Assembly (NCBI GenBank): GCA_038125665.1
Contig: JAYPEI010000005.1
Span: 88,831-152,830 of the forward strand
Length of the DNA stretch: 64,000 bases
Source: CAILUG01 sp038125665
Lineage (GTDB): Bacteria > Pseudomonadota > Gammaproteobacteria > Pseudomonadales > Pseudohongiellaceae
Direction of reading: 5' to 3'
A model generated the notes under the pieces. The model was not told the DNA's origin and ran no database searches. It saw only the letters and a program-made list of their open reading frames with translations. A program made the position numbers and the translations under genes. Position 1 is the stretch's first letter; every line of letters begins with the position of its first letter. Shown piece by piece: positions 26,306 through 35,306 of this stretch.

Positions 26306-26790
26306 AATTTGATTCAACTTTACCGAAATATTGAGAGGGGAGTCCATAATAGTGTAACGCAAAGTTTACTACAGCTCCACGCGGAGTAACTCAGTTTTAT
26401 TGAATAGAATAAAGTGCCTTTAAACCAAAGAATTTTGTAGAGAAGTTAGCTTTCATTATAAAAAAATTCAAGCGCACCTACAAATTTATGTATATCAAAG
26501 TTAATATATGAGTATTATTTGGCTCAATGGCTAAGTTAACATTTTCCCTAGCCAGTGCAGAGCATATTCTTCCGTGGAGTAACCTTTAAGTTTCTGTCAT
26601 AGCCAATTTTATTTAGGATGAACTAGAATCATTCGATGATTAGCATAGTCTAATGGTTAATGAAATCAAGCTTACAAGAAATTAGTGAAAAATTCATTTT
26701 CTTTAAATGAGAACATGTCCCAGTTGATCCTAGTTAAAATTGTGAGTATCCCTTTAGCGAAAAGGTTTTCCTAGAAATCGATAAATATAT
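26306..26790. other. 485-base gap in the usual yraN position
   Basis: Between lpoA and gmhA/diaA most gammaproteobacteria carry yraN (UPF0102, about 120 codons). Here no open frame of that size exists on either strand. One short minus-strand segment (26480-26600, listed separately) fits the start of YraN. The rest is AT-rich and stop-dense. Confidence 0.5.
26480..26600 (-). pseudogene. Possible yraN relic
   Basis: A minus-strand frame reads QKLKGYSTEEYALHWLGKM before a stop. The spacing G-x3-EE-x-A-x2-WL agrees with the N-terminal helix of YraN proteins. Shifting one frame, the next stretch reads RENVNLAIEPNNTHILTLIY, where YraN would have its 'RN...GEIDLI...LVFVEV' strands. It lies in the right place and on the right strand. 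The resemblance is short and could be chance. Confidence 0.25.
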
Positions 26791-28608
26791 TTAAGGAATT
26801 ATTTCAGGTATACCTGAAGTAATTTTTACCCATCGTAGTGAGCGAGTAATTTTGTTGTCAGCATTTAATATGAGTGTCCCAGTATTCCCTTTAAGACCTC
26901 TCTCACCCATGAATTTGAGCAGTGGAAGGCGAGGATAAAGATAGAATGCATCAAGTGCGAAGGCTTGCAAACGCATGATCTGGGCTGATCCTTGTGGCAG
27001 CAGCTCCCCTATTTCCGAAAACAACTTTGGTCTTTCACCAAGTAACCAAGGAGCTTCACCAAAAATGACCTCATTGAGATCACGATCTTCTAAGGGTCTA
27101 TTTTTACCGCTGTAAATATCTGATGTTGAATAAACAGGAAGTTCGCCGGCGTACAAGTAAGATAGTGAGGGATTTATTTGTCTACCTGCCTGTGGTGAGG
27201 CAATTAAGAGTATGCCATCTAAATCCTGACGGCGACGTGGGGTGAACTCTATGTTCTTTTGGATAACTCTTGATAGGGATTCTTTACGCAAATTGCTTTG
27301 GGTGAGTTCAAGCATCTTACTTAACATTGTGGTGTAGTCTTCTTGCCCGAAGGGTCTCTCTATGACAATAGTACCACCCTGCATAGTCCATGCATGCGTA
27401 AGAGCTTCTCTTTTTCTTTGTTCCCCTAACGGATACAAAAGTGCGATTCGTCGTAAACCAGCTTCCCAAGCTTTTTTCGCTAATTGAGTAGCTTCGTCCT
27501 CTGGGGCCAGGGTAAATTGATAAAGTTCGGGTGATGCCACAGGATGATTAGCAACATCGTTCAGTGCTAGGGTAGGTGCTCCGAGCTCTGGGACATCCAG
27601 TAGTTGTTCAACTTCATTTTTTAATAAAGGTCCAATTACCATATCGGCTCCATCTGCTACCGCTTCTTCATGAAGTACAACTATAGAGCTGGCTTCGCTA
27701 GTATCATAGAGCCGAATAGTTGGCATTTTACTCTTATCAATCTGCTCCTTGAGCAAAGCATAATACGCAGAGAGGAATGAATCCCGCACGATTATGCCAG
27801 CTGGGTTCTGAAGTGGAAGTAGCAAAGCAAGCTGAGTTTTAGGTTGCTCAGCAATCTGGGAGATGATGACTAACTCTTTTGGAAGTTCCTTGTTAGCTGA
27901 ATGTCGCGGGTGCACGCTTTGCCATTGTTCTATAGATGCTTTACTCGCTTGTAAATCTAGTCTATTTCTGAGATTTGTTAGGGCTAATTCGTACCAGCCT
28001 CTAACTTCATCGTCGAGTGCTGTACTCGCCATTGTTTCTAGTTGGTCATCAGAGAGTTTTTTCAAGAGGTTCCACAGCGATTCTTTATTAGTAGAGAAAA
28101 GCTGATCATTATTTACCACTAGTTTAGCTATATAAATTCTTTCAAGTATGGCGGGTAAAGGATCAGCATTATTGAGTTCTAGTGCTTGTGCTCTCAAGGA
28201 GTGAAATCGCATTACGTTTTCAGGAGAGAGTTCTGATAAATCAGGAAAGTTTGAGGGGGATAGTTTGGTGAGAACTTCAGTTGCCTCAGTTTGTCCTAGT
28301 TCTAAAGTGAATAATAATATGTCGGCATATAGGGAAGGCCTCACATCATCAAGACTGATCTGCCCTAAAATTTCTTTTGCTTCCTCAGTGTTTGATGAAT
28401 CTTTTTCTACCAGTTGTTTAGCAAGATTCAAGAGTAATTGAGCTGACTGATTAGGAGGCAGTTTGTTTGCTCTATTGATAGTGGAAGCAATGTCATTATT
28501 TAGACTCTCTTCTATTGAGATTGCAGACGGTCGCGAATTCTGATTATCGGTTGTAGTGCAACTATATAATATAGTGGATAATAGTAGATAAGTGATCAGT
28601 CGGTGCAA
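26791..28608 (-). CDS. lpoA: LpoA/LppC-type outer-membrane lipoprotein activator of penicillin-binding protein
   Basis: LpoA reaches through the periplasm and activates PBP1a. The protein has a lipobox at LYSC, an N-terminal helical TPR-like part (about the first 220 residues), and a C-terminal periplasmic-binding-protein-like domain with ALLLPLQNPAGIIVRDSFLSA and DMVIGPLLKNEVEQL. Starting from TTG at 28608 gives a normal 17-residue lipoprotein signal. An ATG at 28731 is also in frame but would put about 41 extra residues ahead of the signal, which is unusual. Divergent from rsmI, the common arrangement. Confidence 0.87.
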   Translation of the reverse strand: MHRLITYLLLSTILYSCTTTDNQNSRPSAISIEESLNNDIASTINRANKLPPNQSAQLLLNLAKQLVEKDSSNTEEAKEILGQISLDDVRPSLYADILLFTLELGQTEATEVLTKLSPSNFPDLSELSPENVMRFHSLRAQALELNNADPLPAILERIYIAKLVVNNDQLFSTNKESLWNLLKKLSDDQLETMASTALDDEVRGWYELALTNLRNRLDLQASKASIEQWQSVHPRHSANKELPKELVIISQIAEQPKTQLALLLPLQNPAGIIVRDSFLSAYYALLKEQIDKSKMPTIRLYDTSEASSIVVLHEEAVADGADMVIGPLLKNEVEQLLDVPELGAPTLALNDVANHPVASPELYQFTLAPEDEATQLAKKAWEAGLRRIALLYPLGEQRKREALTHAWTMQGGTIVIERPFGQEDYTTMLSKMLELTQSNLRKESLSRVIQKNIEFTPRRRQDLDGILLIASPQAGRQINPSLSYLYAGELPVYSTSDIYSGKNRPLEDRDLNEVIFGEAPWLLGERPKLFSEIGELLPQGSAQIMRLQAFALDAFYLYPRLPLLKFMGERGLKGNTGTLILNADNKITRSLRWVKITSGIPEIIP

Positions 28609-28797
28609 GCAGTTAAAGAATTTTTTTAGCTCAGGTGAAAGTTCATCAATTATATATTGATAAATAGACAATTGGCCGGATGCGGACTCAGCGGTTTGTT
28701 GAGCAAATATCTTAAGAAAAGACTTTATCATTTCGGCAGTATAGCGCTCTCTGTTCGGAGTAGCGACTATAGCAATATTGTAACCGGGTAAAATTAT

Positions 28798-29643
28798 ATG
28801 GCAGGTGTACTTTACATAGTGGCAACTCCGATTGGTAATCTAGCCGATATTTCCATGCGAGCATTAAGCGTATTAAGAGATGTTCAATTGATCGCCGCTG
28901 AAGATACGCGTCATAGTTTAAAACTAATACAGCAGTATGATATCCGTACACCTACCATAGCATTACATGAACATAATGAGATTGAGCGTACGCAAGCGCT
29001 CTTATCACGATTGAAAGCTGGAGAAAATCTTGCTTTGGTTAGTGACGCCGGTACTCCCTTGATTTCAGATCCTGGTTACCATCTGGTTCGCGAGGCCCGT
29101 GGGGCCGGTATTAAAGTGGTTCCAGTCCCCGGTGCTGCTGCTTTCGTAGCTGCACTTTCGGCAGCTGGCTTACCAAGTGATCGGTTTATTTTCGAGGGCT
29201 TTTTGCCAGCAAAATCAACAGCAAGATGTAAAGCCTTAGAGGCTTTAAAGACAGACCTACGAACATTAATTTTTTATGAAGCGCCTCACCGAATAGTAAA
29301 TTTACTGGAAGATATTAAATTAATTTTGGGGACGGAACGGGAAATATGTGTTGCAAGAGAGCTTACGAAGTCATACGAAACGCTCTTGAGCGGTAATGTG
29401 GAGTCTGTATTAACCAAAGTAACGCAGGATCCAAACCAACAGAAAGGTGAGTTTGTTGTTATTGTTGGGGGGTGTCGTAAAGTTAAGACTAGCATGTCAG
29501 CAGAACATTCGCTGCTACTGCAGATTCTCCTGGAAGAATTACCATTAAAGCAGGCCGCGGCTATAGTGGCTCGCTACACAGGACTAGTTAAGGCTGAAGT
29601 TTATCAAGAAGGGCTTAGGCTACAAGGAAAATCCTACTATTAA
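28798..29643 (+). CDS. rsmI: 16S rRNA (cytidine1402-2'-O)-methyltransferase
   Basis: 281 residues of the tetrapyrrole-methylase fold. It opens LYIVATPIGNLADISMRALSVL, with AEDTRHS, VSDAGTPLISDPG and VPGAAAFVAALSAAGLP, all hallmark RsmI segments. It 2'-O-methylates C1402 in the decoding centre of 16S rRNA using SAM. It is followed 43 bases later by RNase P RNA, the order found in Pseudomonas. Confidence 0.97.
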   Translation: MAGVLYIVATPIGNLADISMRALSVLRDVQLIAAEDTRHSLKLIQQYDIRTPTIALHEHNEIERTQALLSRLKAGENLALVSDAGTPLISDPGYHLVREARGAGIKVVPVPGAAAFVAALSAAGLPSDRFIFEGFLPAKSTARCKALEALKTDLRTLIFYEAPHRIVNLLEDIKLILGTEREICVARELTKSYETLLSGNVESVLTKVTQDPNQQKGEFVVIVGGCRKVKTSMSAEHSLLLQILLEELPLKQAAAIVARYTGLVKAEVYQEGLRLQGKSYY

Positions 29644-29686
29644 ATTAGGTAGTAATTTCAATAAAAACAATATATTATCTAAATAC

Positions 29687-30021
<335 letters not shown>

Positions 30022-30217
30022 TTTTTTTCTTCATGTGCAGTATGGCTAGTCTAAAAAAATTATAGATTTTTCCGTCCCCTCTACTCTTTAGAATCCACTT
30101 TAACTTTGTTTTCTAGCATCATGTAATAAAAAAGAATGCATTTCTTTAGTAAATTTGTGTCTCTGTTCTAGCAAGGCAATACAGAGGTTTTTTTAGGAAA
30201 AACAAGGCAGTAAGTAC

Positions 30218-30246
30218 TTGTTCAGACTCCTTTTGTGGAATATAGT
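30218..30246 (+). promoter_or_regulatory. Putative promoter of the mraZ (dcw) cluster
   Basis: TTGTTC (30218-30223) and TATAGT (30241-30246) are separated by 17 bases; the -10 matches consensus at five of six bases. The -10 overlaps the GTGG operator boxes, so a bound repressor would block RNA polymerase. Confidence 0.5.
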
Positions 30247-30278
30247 GGGGTGTAGTGGATAAAAGTGGGATGAAGTGG
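30235..30278 (+). promoter_or_regulatory. MraZ operator: five GTGG boxes at 10-base intervals
   Basis: GTGG occurs at 30235, 30245, 30255, 30265 and 30275, exactly one helical turn apart, ending 29 bases before the mraZ start. MraZ proteins are known to bind tandem TGGGN/GTGG-type direct repeats upstream of their own gene and to repress the cluster. The regular phasing and position make this a near-certain autoregulatory site. Confidence 0.85.
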
Positions 30279-30306
30279 TTGTTTCCATCCTGCCAAGAGG
30301 GGCTAA

Positions 30307-30762
30307 GTGCTGTTAATTGGGCTACACAGAGTAGTGCTTGATTCGAAGGGTCGTTTGGCGATCCCGACCCTCTATCGTCCTGCCCTTGAAGAGGGCTGTA
30401 ATGGACGGATGGTTATAACAGTCCAGCATCACGGCAAGTCATTAATGCTATACCCTGAAAATGAATTTGAAGATATTGCGCGTACCGTACGGAAGCTCTC
30501 AGATTTCGATCCTGCCGAACAAAATTTCAAATACTTATTTTTTGGTCATGCGATCCCTCTTGAGATGGATACAAGTGGACGTGTACTGATACCTCCTTTA
30601 TTGCGTGAGCTTGTGGGTATTGATAAGCGTGTAGCGCTGGTTGGACAGACAAACAAACTTGAATTATGGGATGAAGCCGCATGGTTGCAACGACAGCAAA
30701 CATTGTACACAGCAGGTGGTGCTCAGGGGGTGCCAGAAAAACTTAAAGAACTAAGTCTTTAA
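30307..30762 (+). CDS. mraZ: Transcriptional regulator MraZ
   Basis: 151 residues with two SpoVT/AbrB-like DNA-binding repeats, seen in VVLDSKGRLAIPTLYRP (9-25) and LEMDTSGRVLIPPLLRE (about 90-107). MraZ forms a ring and represses the division and cell wall cluster by binding repeats upstream of itself. The GTG start has AGAGGGG 4-10 bases upstream. First gene of a run that continues to ftsZ. Confidence 0.96.
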   Translation: MLLIGLHRVVLDSKGRLAIPTLYRPALEEGCNGRMVITVQHHGKSLMLYPENEFEDIARTVRKLSDFDPAEQNFKYLFFGHAIPLEMDTSGRVLIPPLLRELVGIDKRVALVGQTNKLELWDEAAWLQRQQTLYTAGGAQGVPEKLKELSL

Positions 30763-30783
30763 TTTGTTTATTAACAGGTGACT

Positions 30784-31710
30784 ATGTCTCAGCATCAAAG
30801 TGTGCTGCTAAATGAAGCCGTTGACGCCCTCGTGAGAGATCGGGATGGGCTGTATATAGACGGTACTTTTGGTCGGGGAGGGCACTCAGTAGCTATCCTC
30901 AGTAAACTATCTGCCTCTGGACGTTTGTTGGTGATTGATAAAGATCCCAAAGCAGTTAATGCCGCGAATCAACTCGCTGCAAACGATTCTCGTGTCAAAG
31001 TACACCATGGTAGCTTCGCGGATCTGAAGTTGGCAGTTAAGGCAAATTTTTCCAGTTCGGAAAAGGTTTGTGGATTGTTGTTGGACCTTGGAGTTTCTTC
31101 CCCGCAGATAGATGAGGCTGAGAGGGGTTTTAGCTTTCAACAAGATGGTCCTCTTGATATGCGTATGGACACCACTACAGGAGAAACTGCTGCAGAGTGG
31201 CTTGCACTTGCCAGTGAAGAGGAAATTGCGAATGTGCTTTATCACAAAGGTGAAGAGCGTTTTTCGCGTCGAATGGCAAAAGCTATAGTTTGCGCAAGGA
31301 GTGAGGGCCCTATCGCAAGTACATTGCAATTAGCTGAGATTGTTAAAGCGGCCAATCCTTCATGGGAGCGTAGCAAGCATCCGGCAACAAGAGCTTTTCA
31401 AGCAATTCGGATTCATATCAACAGGGAGTTGGACGACTTGCAGCAGGTATTAGATCAAGCACTTGAGGTCCTATGTGCAGGTGGACGAATGGTATTAATT
31501 TCTTTTCACTCTTTGGAAGATCGTCTGGTAAAGCAGTTCATGCAGAGGCAAGCGCGTGGCGATGAATTCCCTAGAGATTTACCGCTCACTCAAAATCAAC
31601 TGAAACCAAGGTTACGACTTGTTGGTAAAGCTGTAAAAGCAAATAAAACTGAAGTGTCAGAAAATAATCGTGCCAGAAGTGCAGTTATGCGTTGTGCGGA
31701 GGTGCTCTAA
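30784..31710 (+). CDS. rsmH: 16S rRNA (cytosine1402-N4)-methyltransferase
   Basis: 308 residues; also called mraW. The opening MSQHQSVLLNEAVDAL, DGTFGRGGHS (SAM site), LLDLGVSSPQID, and RAFQAIRIHINRELDDL with ISFHSLEDRLVKQF are diagnostic. It N4-methylates the same C1402 that RsmI modifies at the ribose. The ATG at 30784 is preferred over GTG at 30778, since AGG lies 5 bases before the ATG. It overlaps ftsL by one base. Confidence 0.97.
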   Translation: MSQHQSVLLNEAVDALVRDRDGLYIDGTFGRGGHSVAILSKLSASGRLLVIDKDPKAVNAANQLAANDSRVKVHHGSFADLKLAVKANFSSSEKVCGLLLDLGVSSPQIDEAERGFSFQQDGPLDMRMDTTTGETAAEWLALASEEEIANVLYHKGEERFSRRMAKAIVCARSEGPIASTLQLAEIVKAANPSWERSKHPATRAFQAIRIHINRELDDLQQVLDQALEVLCAGGRMVLISFHSLEDRLVKQFMQRQARGDEFPRDLPLTQNQLKPRLRLVGKAVKANKTEVSENNRARSAVMRCAEVL

Positions 31711-32036
31711 TGGTCCTTGATGACATGAAAAATACTCAGCTGAGTTTTTCGGCTAACCTGATAGAGGCTCGAGTCTTCTTTGCGAGCTGCTTAGTTGTAC
31801 TTATGCTGATTTTTGCAAGTGGTGTGGCTGTCATTATCACCACACATGACACACGCCAGCAGCTTTACGCTTTGCAGGAACTAGAGCAGCAACGTAATGC
31901 TTTACAAATTGAATGGAGTCGTTTGTTACTTGAAGAGAGTTCTCTCACGGCTAATGGTAATGTTGCTGAAATAGCCCAAAGTCTAAACCTACAGCCAGCA
32001 AATCCAGAAACGGTGGTGGTGCTGTATGCAAAATAG
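31710..32036 (+). CDS. ftsL: Cell division protein FtsL
   Basis: 108-residue bitopic membrane protein. A short cytoplasmic end precedes one membrane helix (about 22-45), then a periplasmic coiled coil rich in Gln and Leu (RQQLYALQELEQQRNALQ) and the conserved end 'LNLQPANPETVVVL'. With FtsQ and FtsB it forms the complex that activates FtsWI. Sequence is poorly conserved in the family, so identity relies on size, topology and position between rsmH and ftsI. GGAGG lies 7 bases before the ATG; its end overlaps ftsI by 11 bases. Confidence 0.93.
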   Translation: MVLDDMKNTQLSFSANLIEARVFFASCLVVLMLIFASGVAVIITTHDTRQQLYALQELEQQRNALQIEWSRLLLEESSLTANGNVAEIAQSLNLQPANPETVVVLYAK

Positions 32037-33783
32037 ATATAGAGTTCCTTTGCATCAACCTCTTTGGCGTATTGGCATAGTTGTTGGCTTTTTTGCTTTG
32101 AGTTTTGCTGTGCTCACCTGGAAAGTAATCGATATACAGGTTCTTGATAATGAAGTTTTGCAAGAGCAAGGTGAGAAACGGACATTAAGAATTGACACTA
32201 TCATGGCAACTAGGGGCAATATTATAGACCGCCATGGCAGACCATTGGCGGTTAGTACTGCAGCGCAATCTATATTTCTCAATCCTAAAGAGGTATTGAA
32301 ACATCCCAGTCAATGGGAACTCCTCAGCGCAACTTTAACAAGGCTTGGACTGGATCCTGAAGTTATACGAGCTCGCATTTCGCAGTATGCACATCAAGAA
32401 TTTATGTATGTTAAACGTCACCTATCGCCTACTGAAGCAGAGTCGGTACTAAGCCTAGGCCTTAAAGGTGTCTATGCGCGAGAAGAGTTCAAAAGATATT
32501 ACCCTTTGGGTGAAGCTGCAGTTCATGTGATTGGAATGACTAATACCGATGAAGAGGGACAAGAAGGTATAGAGCTGCAGTATGAAAATATTTTACGAGG
32601 CATTCCTGGGAAACATCGTCTTATTAAGGACTCTTTGTCTCGAGTAGTGCAGGACTTAGGTGTAGAGCAGCCTGCTCAGCCTGGACAGGATATTACTCTG
32701 AGTATTGATGCAAACTTGCAGTACATTGCTTATCGAGCATTAAAGGAAGCGGTAACTCAGCGAAATGCTCAATCTGGTACAGCTATCGTGCTAGATGTTC
32801 GTACTGGCGAGGTGTTGGCTATGGTATCTCAGCCATCATTTAATCCAAATAACCGTAGCTCAATGACGGAAAACTCCTTAAGAAATCGTGTCGTGACTGA
32901 CGTCATGGAGCCAGGATCAACCTCGAAAACCTTCACCATGACAGCAGCATTGATGAGTGGTCAGTTTACTTCTAAAACAATCATTGAAACCAGTCCAGGT
33001 TATACGCGTGCAGGGCGTAAGGTCATCAAAGATCCGGTAGATTATGGTCCTTCAACGTTAGAGCGTATCCTTTACAAATCAAGTCAAGTGGGAGCCACCA
33101 AAGTAGCTTTAGCTATCGGGCCAGAACCCATAGTTAATGTGCTCTCTAAAATGGGGTTTGGCTCTTCGACAGGTATTAATTTTCCTGGTGAAGCCTCAGG
33201 TAGTTTGCCTGTACAGGCGCGTTGGAGTAAGGAGGAAATTGCTACTCTTGGATATGGCTATGGATATCAGTTAACTCCGCTACAGTTAGCTCATGCCTAT
33301 TCCATTTATGCTAATCGGGGTATCTCTAAACCGGTATCTCTATTGAAAGTAGATAAGGTGCCGGAAGGTGAGAGAGTCATTGATTCCGAAATCGCAGATA
33401 CCGTGGTTAATATGCTCCGGTCAGTTGTCAATAAAAAAGTTGGTGGTACTGGGGTAAAAGCAGTAATTCCAGGATATTCGGTCGCAGGAAAAACGGGAAC
33501 AACTTGGTTCTATGATGTGGATCAGGGAGGGTACGATAACAGTAATTTTACCAGCCATTTTGCTGGAATAGTTCCAGTTGATAATCCTAGCGTCGCAATT
33601 GTTGTTTCGATTCAGCGCCCCCAAGGAGAGGAGTTTGGTGGGGGGCAGGTATCTGCCCCAATTTTTTCTGAGATTGCAGCGGGGACTATGCGTCTGCTTC
33701 AAGTAAGTCCAGAGTCAAAAGCCGAAGAGATTAAACAAAGTTTGCAATTAACCATTGCAAATATTGGTGGTGAAATGCAATGA
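32026..33783 (+). CDS. ftsI: Septal peptidoglycan transpeptidase FtsI (PBP3)
   Basis: 585 residues with one membrane anchor (about 14-33), a dimerisation/pedestal domain (ATRGNIIDRHGRPLAVS) and a class B penicillin-binding domain. Active-site motifs are Ser298-Thr-Ser-Lys301 (EPGSTSKTF), then Lys489-Thr-Gly491. The SxN motif reads Ser352-Ser353-Gln354 (KSSQVGATK), where E. coli and Pseudomonas have SSN. FtsI cross-links septal wall together with FtsW. It overlaps ftsL and murE. Confidence 0.97.
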   Translation: MQNRYRVPLHQPLWRIGIVVGFFALSFAVLTWKVIDIQVLDNEVLQEQGEKRTLRIDTIMATRGNIIDRHGRPLAVSTAAQSIFLNPKEVLKHPSQWELLSATLTRLGLDPEVIRARISQYAHQEFMYVKRHLSPTEAESVLSLGLKGVYAREEFKRYYPLGEAAVHVIGMTNTDEEGQEGIELQYENILRGIPGKHRLIKDSLSRVVQDLGVEQPAQPGQDITLSIDANLQYIAYRALKEAVTQRNAQSGTAIVLDVRTGEVLAMVSQPSFNPNNRSSMTENSLRNRVVTDVMEPGSTSKTFTMTAALMSGQFTSKTIIETSPGYTRAGRKVIKDPVDYGPSTLERILYKSSQVGATKVALAIGPEPIVNVLSKMGFGSSTGINFPGEASGSLPVQARWSKEEIATLGYGYGYQLTPLQLAHAYSIYANRGISKPVSLLKVDKVPEGERVIDSEIADTVVNMLRSVVNKKVGGTGVKAVIPGYSVAGKTGTTWFYDVDQGGYDNSNFTSHFAGIVPVDNPSVAIVVSIQRPQGEEFGGGQVSAPIFSEIAAGTMRLLQVSPESKAEEIKQSLQLTIANIGGEMQ

Positions 33784-35306
33784 ACAAGCTACAACCATTT
33801 CATCGTACTCTGAGTGGCCTACTATCTGATATCTGCCCAGTGTCTGGAAATGTTGACAGAGAGCTTAGCTCGCTATCGATAGATTCTCGTACTGTCAGTA
33901 AAGGGGCATTATTTTTAGCATGCCCGGGTACTAAAACTAATGGTAAGCTATTTATACCTGAGGCTATCGCAAAAGGCGCTGCAGCAGTCTTGTATCAGGC
34001 TGACACTCTTGAATGTAACACGGATCCTGAAACGCAAACTGTTTTGATAGGCTTACCCGAGCTACTACGATTATTGCCGACTATCTCCTCATCTTACTAC
34101 GGTAATCCATCTCAACATCTTCAGCTTATTGGGATTACTGGTACTAACGGTAAGTCCACTATTACCCAACTTACTTCAAATTTATTAAGCCAGTTATACG
34201 GTCGAGCTGCACAAATTGGAACACTTGGTCAAGGGTTCGCAGGAGAGGAACTAGCAAGAACTGGGAGCGAGGCAGGCACAACACCAGACGCAATTACTGT
34301 GCAAAGATTACTTGCACATTTTGTTACAAATAACGCTAAGTCAGTGGTTATGGAGGTTTCTTCCCATGGGTTGGATCAGTGGCGTGTGTCACCAGACCAT
34401 TTTTCTGCTGTGCTTTTTAGTAACTTTACTCGAGATCATTTAGATTATCACGGTACATTAGAAGAATATCTCGCCACTAAGCGAAGACTTTTTCAAGGAA
34501 AGAATTTGCGGTTGGGTGTAGTCAATATGGATGACGTTGCTAGCTTAAGCTCCCAGCGTTTCTTGGCGAGAGGGGTTTCCTGTTTAAGTTACAGTATAGA
34601 AAATGAAGCGGCAGATATTCATGCCAAACAGATTTCTTATCAGTCTCAAGGGGTAAGTTTTCTATGTGCTACACCTTGGGGTGAAGTCTTTCTTGAGGTG
34701 GGGTTACTCGGTGCCTTTAATGTGAGTAATCTTTTAGGTGCTCTAACGCTCGTACTTGGATTACACCCTGAACCACTAAGAGTATTAGAGTCTCTTCCAG
34801 AGTTTGTTCGTCACTTAGCTAGTGTCACCGGCCGAATGCAAGTGATTTGTACTCAGCCAGTCATGGTGGTGGTCGATTACGCACATACTCCCTCTGGGCT
34901 TGAGCAGGCGATTAGAGCGCTTAGAGTCCATACAAATGGAGAAATAATTTGCATCTTTGGTTGTGGTGGAGATAGAGACTCTGGAAAGCGAAGTGAGATG
35001 GGTCGAGTTGCACAAGCAATGGCCGACAAAGTAGTAGTGACTTCAGATAATCCCCGCACAGAGGATCCTCAAAATATCTTAGGAGATATCCTGATTGGTA
35101 TGGAATCTCGAGCCAATGTCACAGTAGTAACTGATCGATCTGAAGCTATTCGGCAGACAATTTTGTCTGCACTTGCAGGATCTATCGTGCTAATTGCAGG
35201 TAAGGGACATGAACAAGGCCAAATTGTAGGTGTTAATACTATTCATTTTAGCGATGCTGAAGAGGCCGGTAAGGCTTTGAAACAGCGCCTGCGAGGCGCT
35301 GCATGA
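33780..35306 (+). CDS. murE: UDP-MurNAc-L-Ala-D-Glu:meso-diaminopimelate ligase
   Basis: 508 residues. Adds the third amino acid to the peptidoglycan precursor. The ATP loop is GITGTNGKSTITQ (Ser where many MurE proteins have Thr), followed by EVSSHGLDQWRV and the substrate motif DNPR (SDNPRTEDP), which in characterised MurE enzymes marks meso-diaminopimelate rather than lysine. Overlaps ftsI and murF by four bases each (ATGA). Confidence 0.97.
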   Translation: MNKLQPFHRTLSGLLSDICPVSGNVDRELSSLSIDSRTVSKGALFLACPGTKTNGKLFIPEAIAKGAAAVLYQADTLECNTDPETQTVLIGLPELLRLLPTISSSYYGNPSQHLQLIGITGTNGKSTITQLTSNLLSQLYGRAAQIGTLGQGFAGEELARTGSEAGTTPDAITVQRLLAHFVTNNAKSVVMEVSSHGLDQWRVSPDHFSAVLFSNFTRDHLDYHGTLEEYLATKRRLFQGKNLRLGVVNMDDVASLSSQRFLARGVSCLSYSIENEAADIHAKQISYQSQGVSFLCATPWGEVFLEVGLLGAFNVSNLLGALTLVLGLHPEPLRVLESLPEFVRHLASVTGRMQVICTQPVMVVVDYAHTPSGLEQAIRALRVHTNGEIICIFGCGGDRDSGKRSEMGRVAQAMADKVVVTSDNPRTEDPQNILGDILIGMESRANVTVVTDRSEAIRQTILSALAGSIVLIAGKGHEQGQIVGVNTIHFSDAEEAGKALKQRLRGAA

